A stretch of DNA of 56,174 bases from Calothrix membranacea FACHB-236 (GTDB lineage: Bacteria > Cyanobacteriota > Cyanobacteriia > Cyanobacteriales > Nostocaceae): NCBI RefSeq assembly GCF_014696315.1, contig NZ_JACJPX010000054.1, forward strand, positions 1 through 56,174, read 5' to 3'. Made by a program: the position numbers and the translations under genes. The notes beneath the pieces are model-generated. The model did not search any database. It was not told where the DNA came from and saw only the letters and a program-made list of their open reading frames with translations. Positions 36,709 through 44,873 of this stretch are shown one piece after another (positions within the stretch are counted from its first letter, which is position 1; each line of letters opens with the position of its first letter).

Positions 36709-36814
36709 GATTGGGGATTGGGGATTAGGGGAGATGAGGGAGATAAGGGGGATGAGGGGGATAAGGGAGAATACTAAACGAATTTCGTAATTACGAATTA
36801 CGAATTACGAATTT
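36709..36814. repeat. GGGGATT and ACGAATT 7-bp repeat arrays
   Basis: GGGGATT heptads begin near 36711, pass into GGGGGATAAGGGAGATGAG-like runs, and end with ACGAATT x3 (36793-36813). The stop codon of the small membrane gene at 36805 lies inside the last array. Confidence 0.75.
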
Positions 36815-36975
36815 TTATAAGATACATAGACTAATGCCGCAATTTGGATAGGAAGAAAAGCAATTAGGCTTTTAAAAAAATAGTTGATCTCTAGATTAGA
36901 CATGGTGATGAAATATGCCGCACCAACTAGTATTAAAAAGGCTAACGAAAGTTTTTGATGTTTGATTTTGAGCAT
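36805..36975 (-). CDS. Small two-helix membrane protein, 56 aa
   Basis: An ORF too short for usual cut-offs. Residues 10-25 (SLAFLILVGAAYFITM) and 36-54 (SLIAFLPIQIAALVYVSY) are hydrophobic, with a basic start (MLKIKHQK) that suggests an inside N-terminus. The final residues KNS and the stop come from the adjoining ACGAATT array. No family recognised and no strong ribosome site; I rate it likely but unproven. Confidence 0.5.
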   Translation of the reverse strand: MLKIKHQKLSLAFLILVGAAYFITMSNLEINYFFKSLIAFLPIQIAALVYVSYKNS

Positions 36976-37037
36976 AATGGTAGATATAAGTTTTTAATAT
37001 CGCAATCCTATCTAATTTCTCAGAATCAGTAAACTTC

Positions 37038-37070
37038 AGATACCCGACTTATTAAATAAGCCGGGTATCT
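37038..37070 (-). terminator. Strong hairpin after the TM2 gene
   Basis: AGATACCCGACTTATT and AATAAGCCGGGTATCT pair over 16 bp with one G-U pair, and the loop is minimal. It lies 83 bp past the TM2 gene's stop. T-rich sequence follows on the plus side, so it may work in both directions. The ATACCCGAC core is shared with 967-999. Confidence 0.6.
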
Positions 37071-37152
37071 CAATTTTTATGCATGATTTACGATTCGTAT
37101 ATGCATTTAGGATATATAGCCATAAATATCAGTTAAATTGTGAGCTATAAAT

Positions 37153-37428
37153 TTAAAACCAGCCCTGCTTATTCACAAAATAGGTATCTACGAATTCTTC
37201 TTGGGACTTGTTTAAATAGATCATGCCTTCAATTAAGCCTACAAGTTGCATAATTAACAAAGTAAAACCGTAGGTAAAAGTACCTCCAACTACTGTGATA
37301 ACTAGCATAATGAAGCCTTCTGGAGCATACCCGAGAATAAACTTATGAACTCCAAAACCTCCAAAAATAATGCCACAGTAACCAGCGATGAGTTGTTTGT
37401 TTGTTTGACTCGAGTTTAGATTTGCCAT
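37153..37428 (-). CDS. TM2 domain membrane protein
   Basis: A 91-aa protein with two membrane helices. GIIFGGFGVHKFILGYAPEG (with G, H-K-F) is the start of the TM2 domain, and the second helix is about residues 50-66. TM2 proteins are widespread small membrane proteins of uncertain role. The long region upstream (37429-37819) has no gene but an imperfect 14-bp dyad (AAAGTAAATATATT, 37485-37523) and a second inverted repeat with GGTTAAGGG and CCCTTTAA at about 37610-37670. Confidence 0.87.
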   Translation of the reverse strand: MANLNSSQTNKQLIAGYCGIIFGGFGVHKFILGYAPEGFIMLVITVVGGTFTYGFTLLIMQLVGLIEGMIYLNKSQEEFVDTYFVNKQGWF

Positions 37429-37819
37429 ATTGAGTGCTGCTCCTGAAGAAATAGGGGGTAATTTAAAATGATTCTTTCAGAAAAAAAGTAAATATATTCA
37501 CTGAGGAAATATATTTTTACTTTCCCGAGCGAAAAAGCTCTAATTTAGATAAATAAGCATAGACAAAGTCTACGATGCCGTCAGAATCGTAAAAAGAATG
37601 CTTAAGAGTTAATGGTTAAGGGAAAAGGAAAGGAAAAACCTTTAAGCATTACCCTTTAACTTTTTACCCAAACTAAATTCTCTGTTCAAAATGCTGAATC
37701 GACTACTTTTGACACAGAGGTTATTTGATATTGTTTGGAAGTATATCGTGCTTAAATATCTGATTAACGTTTGTATCTTTGGTGACAAATCTCAACACAT
37801 AAGCTTTGCAGAATCTTAG

Positions 37820-38107
37820 GTGAATTTTTCTCTTGAGGAGAATTCACCCTCAATTATCAGCAAATACTCCTATGTTGGAATACCCCTATCTACAAGTTCA
37901 TCAGTTTTATGTCCGGAATTTTTTGGATATGGCTGCAATGATGAGGACGTATTTAATAGAAACTTTATGGAGAGTACCAACTTAGATATCTTTCCACAGA
38001 AGAGAAGCAATTTTCCTACTACCAAAAATATGGAAGTAGATTATGCAAAAATTCATCAATCACTGCTAGCTGCTGTTCCAAACATTCTGAAACAGAATCC
38101 TTGGTAA
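37820..38107 (+). CDS. Hypothetical protein, uncertain start
   Basis: A 95-codon frame beginning with GTG inside a hairpin (GGTGAATT 37819-37826 with AATTCACC 37841-37848, GAGGAG between). Composition is protein-like (Cys at 31 and 39; end YAKIHQSLLAAVPNILKQ). No family recognised. A Met at residue 50 (37967) would make a 46-aa product. It could be a small secondary-metabolite-type peptide gene or chance. Low confidence. Confidence 0.3.
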   Translation: MNFSLEENSPSIISKYSYVGIPLSTSSSVLCPEFFGYGCNDEDVFNRNFMESTNLDIFPQKRSNFPTTKNMEVDYAKIHQSLLAAVPNILKQNPW

Positions 38108-38270
38108 GCTAATCCCCATCTCTACAAGGGCTAATATGACCTAGAGGTGACTAAATGTCGTTCTAGATACTTTGCTATGTATTTTTTGGTATTGCTTAAG
38201 TGACTTGTACCACCAGCAATATTACCCTAAAAATAGCATTTATTGATGCTGATTACTGACTAAGAAAAGT

Positions 38271-38375
38271 GCTGAGGAGCCACTGCGTTGCGGGGGTTTC
38301 CACGGCAGTCCGCTCAAGTCGGGAAACCCGCCCACGCGGCTGCCTCCCCGTTGTAGCAAGTGGCGTTGCTGAGTA
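38271..38375. repeat. GC-rich dyad repeat, also seen near 28.2 kb
   Basis: CCACTGCGTTGCGGGG at the left faces CCCCGTTGTAGCAAGTGG at the right; GGGTTTCC and GGGAAACCC lie inside. A diverged relative with the same GTTGTAGCAA end is at about 28180-28280. The rest of 38108-38507 shows no gene. Confidence 0.65.
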
Positions 38376-38507
38376 AAAAATACTAGCCTCTAGCCTCTAT
38401 TTCTTAGCTGGCTACTTATAAGCAGTAATGATTGTCATATATTATTGCCATATATGGAGATGAAAGCAAATATTTTTCTGCTTCGGCAACCGTAAATTTA
38501 CGTATAA

Positions 38508-40082
38508 TTAATTACCGCTACCTAGAATAAACAAACTGAGTAGGGTACCACTGTTCCAAAGGCTGTGGAGAAGCATCGGTGCGAGGAGGTTACGCGATCG
38601 CGTGTAGACTACACCTAAGACGATCCCCAAGGCTGTGAGGGGGAGAATTTCCGATAAACTCAGGTGTGCAGCCGCAAATAGCAAGCTACTGAGTAGAATT
38701 GATCCCCACACTGGAAGGTAACGAGTGAGGGAAGGTAACAAGAAGCCGCGGAAGAGAATTTCTTCAAAAATAGGAGCTGCGATCGCAGCTGTGATAAAAA
38801 ATATTCCGAGTGCTACAGAATCTTGACTTTCTAATGCTAGTTGCAGTAGAGGATTACTACCACCCTGTCCTTGCCATAGCTGTTGATTAATCAAGGACAC
38901 GACTACTACTATCGGTAAAGCCGTGCAATAGCCACCCAGCCCCCACAAGAACCAATTACTGCGAAGATTAAAGCGAAACCAGTATTCTGGTAACGGGAAA
39001 AAGCGCTTAATCGATAAATATAGTACTGCTAACGCGCCTGATGCGACGATAATATAACGCAGCAAAACCGAGAAAGCCTGAAAGCGCACATCACCACCAC
39101 TTAAGGAGATGGGGAGCAGGGATAATATTAATGGTACAAAAACTTGCCCCATCAAGAAAAAGCCGATGACAAAAACCTGAACAATTATTTCGCCACCCCA
39201 AGGAGTTGACCAAGCTACATCAGCGTTTTGAGCTAGTAAAGCGGCTTTTCCCTTCACCAAATATTGCACCAATACTGCAATTAGCAGTACTATCCCAATG
39301 ACAGCTGCCAAGGTGGGGATGATCCCAATCACCGCTAACTTCACGACAGCTTGGGTAGCAGCTTCTTGTTGTGCTGCTTTTACTGTCGCCAGTGCATCGG
39401 GACGTTGCTGAAGTTGGTATAGTTGCACCAGTGCAGTAGCACGAAACCAACCATCTAAATTCTTTTGAATCAACTGTTGAGCATTGGGGAGCAGACGGGG
39501 AGGATTACTCCACAATCCAATTAATACAGCAGAGGTTTCGGGAAATTGGGGATTAATATTTGAGCGTTGCTGGACATCATCCCAAGTCTTAATTGCTGTC
39601 TCAGTCTTTCCCTGTTGTGCTTGTAAAATTCCCAGACGTAAATCTAATTCCGCCGACAATTTTTGTAGTTGCTTAAGAGACTGCTGCAACTGTTGCTCTT
39701 GTGGATTAGCGGGATTTTCTCCGGGGCGAGTTTCTGGTAAAGGTTTAGACGGTGCAGGAGTATCAACAGATGGAGAACGCAGTTTTTCCAGTTGAGTTGT
39801 AGCTTTCTCTAAATTGGTTTGCACCGATTTCCGCGCGTCTTGATATTGCTTGGCAGCATTTTCCAGAGGTTCCTCACCCAGTATGGTTTCACGAACCACT
39901 TGTAAATTTTCTTTGCTGCTCTCTTCTGGTTGCCAAGCTTGTGCTTGCAGTGCCAAATTTGTTTGGTACAACTCCAAACGACTTTGAAACTGGGGTTCTT
40001 GCCAACTGCCAAATAAAGACAAGCCGCACAACAACAACGAAATCAGCGTCAACCCAATTAAACCCAACCGTTTAATAGTCAT
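38508..40082 (-). CDS. CPBP family intramembrane glutamic protease
   Basis: A 524-aa membrane protein. The N-terminal half after one membrane anchor (about residues 8-26) is an extracytoplasmic coiled-coil region (residues 45-235; QQQL-rich with Pro linkers). About eight hydrophobic segments follow. The CPBP (Abi) motifs are in the C-terminal part: EEILFRG, FAAAHLSLS and HSLWNSGT, supplying the catalytic Glu and His/Asn. Cyanobacterial CPBP proteins with such a soluble region are recalled as a subgroup; substrate unknown. Confidence 0.9.
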   Translation of the reverse strand: MTIKRLGLIGLTLISLLLCGLSLFGSWQEPQFQSRLELYQTNLALQAQAWQPEESSKENLQVVRETILGEEPLENAAKQYQDARKSVQTNLEKATTQLEKLRSPSVDTPAPSKPLPETRPGENPANPQEQQLQQSLKQLQKLSAELDLRLGILQAQQGKTETAIKTWDDVQQRSNINPQFPETSAVLIGLWSNPPRLLPNAQQLIQKNLDGWFRATALVQLYQLQQRPDALATVKAAQQEAATQAVVKLAVIGIIPTLAAVIGIVLLIAVLVQYLVKGKAALLAQNADVAWSTPWGGEIIVQVFVIGFFLMGQVFVPLILSLLPISLSGGDVRFQAFSVLLRYIIVASGALAVLYLSIKRFFPLPEYWFRFNLRSNWFLWGLGGYCTALPIVVVVSLINQQLWQGQGGSNPLLQLALESQDSVALGIFFITAAIAAPIFEEILFRGFLLPSLTRYLPVWGSILLSSLLFAAAHLSLSEILPLTALGIVLGVVYTRSRNLLAPMLLHSLWNSGTLLSLFILGSGN

Positions 40083-40141
40083 TATCTCCCCTTGACTAAC
40101 CTGTTTAAAGCGCGTGCCCCTTGGAATTATCGCAAGAAAAA

Positions 40142-40194
40142 GGGGGAATGGGGAATGGGGATTGGGGATTGGGGATTGGGGATTGGGGATTGGG
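40142..40194 (+). repeat. GGGGATT array, strong G-quadruplex candidate
   Basis: Eight G-runs (GGGG, the last GGG) start at 40143, 40150, 40157, 40164, 40171, 40178, 40185 and 40192, exactly 7 bp apart with loops of three bases (AAT or ATT). It lies about 60 bp before the CPBP start, in the gap 40083-40412, which otherwise shows no gene. Confidence 0.9.
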
Positions 40195-40412
40195 TAATTG
40201 TTTTTTTCTGAGCAGTAGGGGTATTGGCGGCGTACAACCTGCTATTAATTGATACTAAGTAATTTAACCCCTTTTCCCCTTTCCCTTTGACCTTTTCCCA
40301 CCTTATCTTAAAATCCAAGTCATATTACAATTAGCACCCTGCTGTTACTGGCAGATGGACAGCAAAAAATAGATTAAATTAATTTTTATATATAGTTATT
40401 ATTACTGAGTAT

Positions 40413-40871
40413 ATGGAACCTGTGACGCTGACGGCTGTGGTAACTGCGATCGCTACTATACTTTTGACTAAGCCACTAGAGAAAGTAGGCGAAAACATTG
40501 GTGATGTGGTTTGGACGCAAAGTGGCAAGTTAATTGAAAAACTACGCAATAAGAATAAATTGCCATTGCTGACTGCGGCTGTAGAAGCCAATGAACCCCA
40601 ACGATTAGATTATGGTCAAGCAGTGCTGGAATTGAAAGCCGCAGCAGCACAAGACCCGGAAATTGCTCAAGCAGTTGTGGATGTGGAAGCAGCCACTAAA
40701 AATGATCAGTCTGAGACGGGGAAAGAAATTCAAAAACTAGTAGATGAAATTAAGTCACAGCCCTCAGTAGTCAACAACTTTGCGAAATTAGCAGAAGAAA
40801 TAAAAGCCGAAAAAGGTGCAATGGTTGCTCAACAAATCAACATTGAGCAGCAAAACAATACTTACAACTGA
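40413..40871 (+). CDS. N-terminal module of a NACHT receptor (or separate partner gene)
   Basis: A 152-codon ORF of helical character: a hydrophobic N-terminus (LTAVVTAIATILLTKPLEKVG), acidic amphipathic middle and QQINIEQQNNTYN at the end. Such Asn/Gln-rich tails with TYN occur in cyanobacterial helical proteins that precede NACHT or other effector domains (recall). The frame stops at a TGA (40869-40871) and continues, in the same frame, into the NACHT coding sequence. I read it as the N-terminal part of that receptor or its direct partner. No enzymatic motif is visible. Confidence 0.7.
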   Translation: MEPVTLTAVVTAIATILLTKPLEKVGENIGDVVWTQSGKLIEKLRNKNKLPLLTAAVEANEPQRLDYGQAVLELKAAAAQDPEIAQAVVDVEAATKNDQSETGKEIQKLVDEIKSQPSVVNNFAKLAEEIKAEKGAMVAQQINIEQQNNTYN

Positions 40872-40943
40872 CTGGAGTCGCCCGACGGGGAGAAGCGGGT
40901 AAAGTTAACTCTCGATGACTGGAGTGAAATCTGTCGTGAAATA
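40869..40943 (+). other. In-frame TGA and 24 untranslated-looking codons before the NACHT gene
   Basis: TGA followed by C (the leaky stop context TGAC) separates two ORFs that share one frame. The 24 codons after it read like protein (GEKRVKLTLDDWSEICREI) and continue smoothly into ADRRKLTTNPLT; as I recall, NACHT homologues have a similar DW...IC...L...LT.N block. No ATG or GTG starts here. Confidence 0.7.
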
Positions 40944-43900
40944 TTGGCAGACAGGCGCAAGCTGACTACAAATCCCTTGACATTAACTGAAGGCGTAACG
41001 CTGCAAGTTGATGATGTTTACGTACCACTAGGATTAGTTGAGCGCAAAAAATTATCCAAACGTCAGGATGATGTTTCTCCAGAACAGGGTTCAGAACTGT
41101 ATAAAGAAACCGAAATCACCAAAACTTTTGAGAATAAATCTTTTCTTGAAGAAGTTATCGAACAGAATAACACGCCGAAAAGTAAAGGTAAGCGAATTGC
41201 GATTATTGGTGAACCAGGAGCAGGAAAGACAACATTATTACAGCAGATTGCTTATTGGGTATCACGTGAGATTCACCAGTCGATTGTCATTTGGGTATCT
41301 TTAGCAGATTTGCGCGGGAAGGAATTAACAGCTTATCTGTTCGAGACTTGGTTGACTCAAGTTGCTGAGAAAACAGGTAAAGCTGAAGCCACTAAGCAAC
41401 TGAAGGATGATTTTGTTGCTTTGTTTAATCAAAATAATGTGTGGCTACTGTTAGATGGGTTAGATGAAATGTCCACATCTTCAAGTAATCCTCTAACAGA
41501 ATTTGCCCGACAATTCCGTGAAGCAAGGGCAATTTCTCAAGCGCGAATTGTGCTAACTTGTCGAGTTAATTTGTGGGATGGCAGCATTAATGCACTTGAT
41601 GATTTTGATACCTATCGCACTTTAGATTTTTCTTATCTCAAAGATGTAGAGGGATTTATTGATAAATGGTTCAATAAAATTGAAATTCCCGACACTGGGA
41701 AGCAGTTATGTACAGCCTTGAAAAACCCGGGGAAAGAACGAATTCAGGATTTAGTGAAAAATCCTCTGCGGTTGACGCTGTTGTGCTTGAACTGGCAATC
41801 AGGAAATGGCAAATTACCAGATACTCAAGCCGGACTCTATCAGCAATTTGTTGATGATTTCTACAAGTGGAAGAAAGACGAATTTGCTACAACATCTGAC
41901 CAGCGTCAGCAACTCAATATCAAATTGGGGGAATTAGCTAAAGCAGCAATAGACAAAGAAGCAACCCGGTTTCGCTTGCGGCAAGATTTTGTTAATCGCT
42001 TCTTAGGGGATGTTGATGATGACAATTCATTGCTGAAATTGGCACTAAATCGCGGCTGGCTGAACAGTATAGGGATAGATGAACAGAGAAAACCCGTTTA
42101 CGCTTTCTTTCATGCCTCATTTCAAGAATACTTTGCTGCTAAAGCAATTGATGATTGGCATTTCTTTCTCAATCACGTTCCCAAAAATCCTAGTAAAGGA
42201 ACTTATCGCATCTTTGAACCGCAATGGAAGCAAACAATATTACTTTGGCTAGGGCGAGAAGAAAAAAAACTTAAACAACAAAAGCAACAATTTATCGATG
42301 CTTTAGTGAAATTTAAAGACGGATATGGTGAGTGGAATATAAGAGATGTAGACAAAGGATTTTATGGAGATCGCGCTTATTTTTTAGCAGCCGCAGTAAT
42401 TGGTGAATTTAATGATTATGGACAAACAAATGAAATAGTAGATAATATTGTCAAATGGACTATTAATAATTGCCTATTGAGAAAGGACGATAGAACATTA
42501 AGACAAGAGATGCCGCGTACAAAAACAATTGATATTTTAGTAGAGCATCTATTAAATTTAGCAGATGATTTAGCGAATAAGCCAAAAGAAATACGTTTTT
42601 ATTACTTAAACAATCTTGGCGCAGCAATATTTAGTTTAGAAAAGATTGCTATAGGTAACGAAAAGGCTATTAATGCGTTAATCAAATTATTTCACTCAAA
42701 GTATGTAACTGAAGACGAATCCTGTCTCCATAAAGTAGTAATGGCATTAAATCAAATTTGTACATTTACAGAAAATAATATTAATGCTTTATTAACTTTT
42801 GGGGAGTCACAAGGTTACAATAGATATAAATTAATACAAATAATAGAAGAGTTAAGAATAAAAAGTAGAGAAGATAAACAAATCATTGGTATCTTGATAA
42901 ATATGATTAAACCAGAAGATATGTATTACTACAATCACGGACAAACAGAATACAGATTAAGAGAAGTACAAAATAACCCAGTAATGAATGCCCTAGTACA
43001 ATTATTGAAGTTAAAATGTGTGTCTGATAAAACCATTGCGGAAGCAGCATCTAAATTAGTAAAAAATGAGCCAAATAATCAAATAGGAATTGATGCCTTA
43101 GTAGAATTACTAGAATTAGCTGACGTAGATACGGACATCCATAGGTTAGCGGCATATAGTTTACGGACAATTGAGTTAGGTAATCAAAAAGCCATTGATG
43201 CTTTAGTAAGACGGCTACAGTTAATGGATGCTGATGAAGATACTCTTTGTGAAGTAGTAAATAGCTTAGGCTACATAGGTAAAGGAAATAAAAAAGCCAT
43301 TGATGACCTAGCGAAATTGTTAGATTTAAAAAATCTAGATGACTATACTTGTCGCTTAGTAGCGGACAGCTTAGGAAAAATTGACCCAGGTAATCAAAAA
43401 GCAATTGATGCATTAGCAAATTTGCTAGCTTCAGAAGATATGGATGAAAATATGCTTAGGTTAGTGGCAGAAAACTTAGGCAAGATTGACCCAGGAAATG
43501 AAAAAGCGTTAGAGACTTTAATAAAACTACTTGACTCAACAGATGAAAATAACGGTATCTATTGGTTAGTGCCAGACAGCTTGAAACAAATCTTGCAAAA
43601 AAATCAGCTAAAAAGTGTTGTCACCAAGTTAACAAGCAACTTAAATAGTTCGCAATTATCGAATTATATTTATCAAGATGTCCTCAAGCATTGCGCCCAA
43701 AATATGAATTACCCAGATTTCTACAATGCATGGAATTGGAATCAGGGTAAGGATAAAGAAGTCAGCGTTAACTCTCTAAATTCAATCCAATGCTTGCAAT
43801 CTGCAATTAACGATGACAGCCAACTCAGCCAAAAAATTCACTTCATCTGTATCGACACCAGTAAATTCATCGTCCCAGATAACCCAGCTAGCAAAATTTA

Positions 43901-44201
43901 CACTACAATCGTCAAAGCTGGCTGTCCTAAATGCGAAGATGGTACGCCGAAAACAATGGCGGAACTGCAAACCTATTGGGAATTGCTAGAAACTGATAAG
44001 CGCGTGGTTTTAGTATTTCACCCAAGCGCAACTAATACTACAGATGAGGTGAAATACAGCGATCGCTTTCTCAGTGACATTAGCAAGTTTGAGGGAGCGA
44101 TTTGTTTTATGAGCAACCCCATACCAAATCACAACACTCTCAAATTTTTTCCACCCAGTCAGCCGATTGACGTAATTGTAGAATGGTTGCGGCGTAGTTG
44201 A
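40944..44201 (+). CDS. NACHT-domain STAND NTPase with HEAT-like repeats (NLR-like)
   Basis: 1085 aa from a TTG, which is a poor start choice; coding similarity reaches upstream. After the block DVYVPLGLVERKK come the NACHT ATPase (Walker A GEPGAGKTT at residues 89-97, Walker B LLLDGLDEMS at about 167-176, and the sensor VLTCRVN near 210), a winged-helix/helical part with FFHASFQEYFAA at about 390, and HEAT-like helical repeats at about 570-885. The repeats between 712 and 885 have a 35-residue period (NxKAIDALxxLL). A C-terminal alpha/beta domain (about 920-1085) contains CPKCEDGTPKT. Bacterial NACHT proteins of this type act in antiphage immunity (family knowledge). The first ATG in the frame lies after Walker B. 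Confidence 0.88.
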   Translation: MADRRKLTTNPLTLTEGVTLQVDDVYVPLGLVERKKLSKRQDDVSPEQGSELYKETEITKTFENKSFLEEVIEQNNTPKSKGKRIAIIGEPGAGKTTLLQQIAYWVSREIHQSIVIWVSLADLRGKELTAYLFETWLTQVAEKTGKAEATKQLKDDFVALFNQNNVWLLLDGLDEMSTSSSNPLTEFARQFREARAISQARIVLTCRVNLWDGSINALDDFDTYRTLDFSYLKDVEGFIDKWFNKIEIPDTGKQLCTALKNPGKERIQDLVKNPLRLTLLCLNWQSGNGKLPDTQAGLYQQFVDDFYKWKKDEFATTSDQRQQLNIKLGELAKAAIDKEATRFRLRQDFVNRFLGDVDDDNSLLKLALNRGWLNSIGIDEQRKPVYAFFHASFQEYFAAKAIDDWHFFLNHVPKNPSKGTYRIFEPQWKQTILLWLGREEKKLKQQKQQFIDALVKFKDGYGEWNIRDVDKGFYGDRAYFLAAAVIGEFNDYGQTNEIVDNIVKWTINNCLLRKDDRTLRQEMPRTKTIDILVEHLLNLADDLANKPKEIRFYYLNNLGAAIFSLEKIAIGNEKAINALIKLFHSKYVTEDESCLHKVVMALNQICTFTENNINALLTFGESQGYNRYKLIQIIEELRIKSREDKQIIGILINMIKPEDMYYYNHGQTEYRLREVQNNPVMNALVQLLKLKCVSDKTIAEAASKLVKNEPNNQIGIDALVELLELADVDTDIHRLAAYSLRTIELGNQKAIDALVRRLQLMDADEDTLCEVVNSLGYIGKGNKKAIDDLAKLLDLKNLDDYTCRLVADSLGKIDPGNQKAIDALANLLASEDMDENMLRLVAENLGKIDPGNEKALETLIKLLDSTDENNGIYWLVPDSLKQILQKNQLKSVVTKLTSNLNSSQLSNYIYQDVLKHCAQNMNYPDFYNAWNWNQGKDKEVSVNSLNSIQCLQSAINDDSQLSQKIHFICIDTSKFIVPDNPASKIYTTIVKAGCPKCEDGTPKTMAELQTYWELLETDKRVVLVFHPSATNTTDEVKYSDRFLSDISKFEGAICFMSNPIPNHNTLKFFPPSQPIDVIVEWLRRS

Positions 44202-44220
44202 TTATATTTATCTATTGAGA

Positions 44221-44375
44221 ACAACAGCTTGTCCGTTTGTTACCAACACGAATTGTTTCGTGACTCTTATCCTTTGGTAACGACAACTTATGCGATGGTT
44301 ACCAACACAACTTGTTTCGTGACCACAGCTTTTCTATTTGTGGCAAACGCTTATGTTGTCGTCACCACAGTTTAA
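44221..44375. repeat. Degenerate 59-bp tandem repeats behind the NACHT gene
   Basis: GTTACCAACACGAATTGTTTCGTGAC (26 bp) at 44239-44264 recurs at 44298-44323 with two differences, 59 bp away; a third more degenerate unit follows to about 44375. The rest of 44202-44537 has no gene. Confidence 0.75.
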
Positions 44376-44537
44376 GCAAAACTTATCAATCAACGCTATT
44401 CTAGTTTTGCTTGTGCGTCAAGTTAGAGAGTCAAGCCTTTCGTGAGAAAAACGGATTCACAATACAAAGGCGATCGCTTCCTAAAATGCAAGGTTAGGAA
44501 ATGCTAAGATTTCAATCAAATTTGCACTACTACTTAC

Positions 44538-44873
44538 CTAAGAAATCGCAAATTCTGTGTGTTTTCGCTGTTCCAAGGGTCTAAAAGCCAGAACAATCTG
44601 CTTTTTGGGAATTCCCGCAGCTACCAGATCATTAGCGATACCTTCTTCTGTACCATCGTGTTGAATCCAAAGTTTATGATCAATCACATCAATGTGCAGC
44701 AAAGTGCCATAGATGCGATAACCGTTTTCCCAGCCTGTTTCGACTAGCAAATAGCGATCGCGTTCTCTATCTAACACTAACTCAACTTTTACCCCATCAT
44801 CACTCTGGAGAAAGTCGGTGTAGTCTTGGAATACTTTTTCAATTATCTGACGATATTGGGTTAGTGAATCCAT
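44538..44873 (-). CDS. xisI: XisI-like fdxN-element excision controlling factor
   Basis: A 111-aa protein matching the XisI family: YRQIIEKVFQDYTDF at the start, DRERDRYLLVETGWENGYRIYG and LLHIDVIDHKLWIQHDGTE in the middle, and AFRPLEQRKHTEFAIS at the end. XisI was described as needed with XisF and XisH for excision of the fdxN element in Anabaena, but many such pairs occur without that element. Its start overlaps the end of xisH by 13 bp. Confidence 0.93.
   Translation of the reverse strand: MDSLTQYRQIIEKVFQDYTDFLQSDDGVKVELVLDRERDRYLLVETGWENGYRIYGTLLHIDVIDHKLWIQHDGTEEGIANDLVAAGIPKKQIVLAFRPLEQRKHTEFAIS

Noticed and set aside
44221-44375. CRISPR array
   Set aside because: Only three degenerate units with similar spacing sequence and no unique spacers; a tandem repeat instead. 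No cas gene is near.
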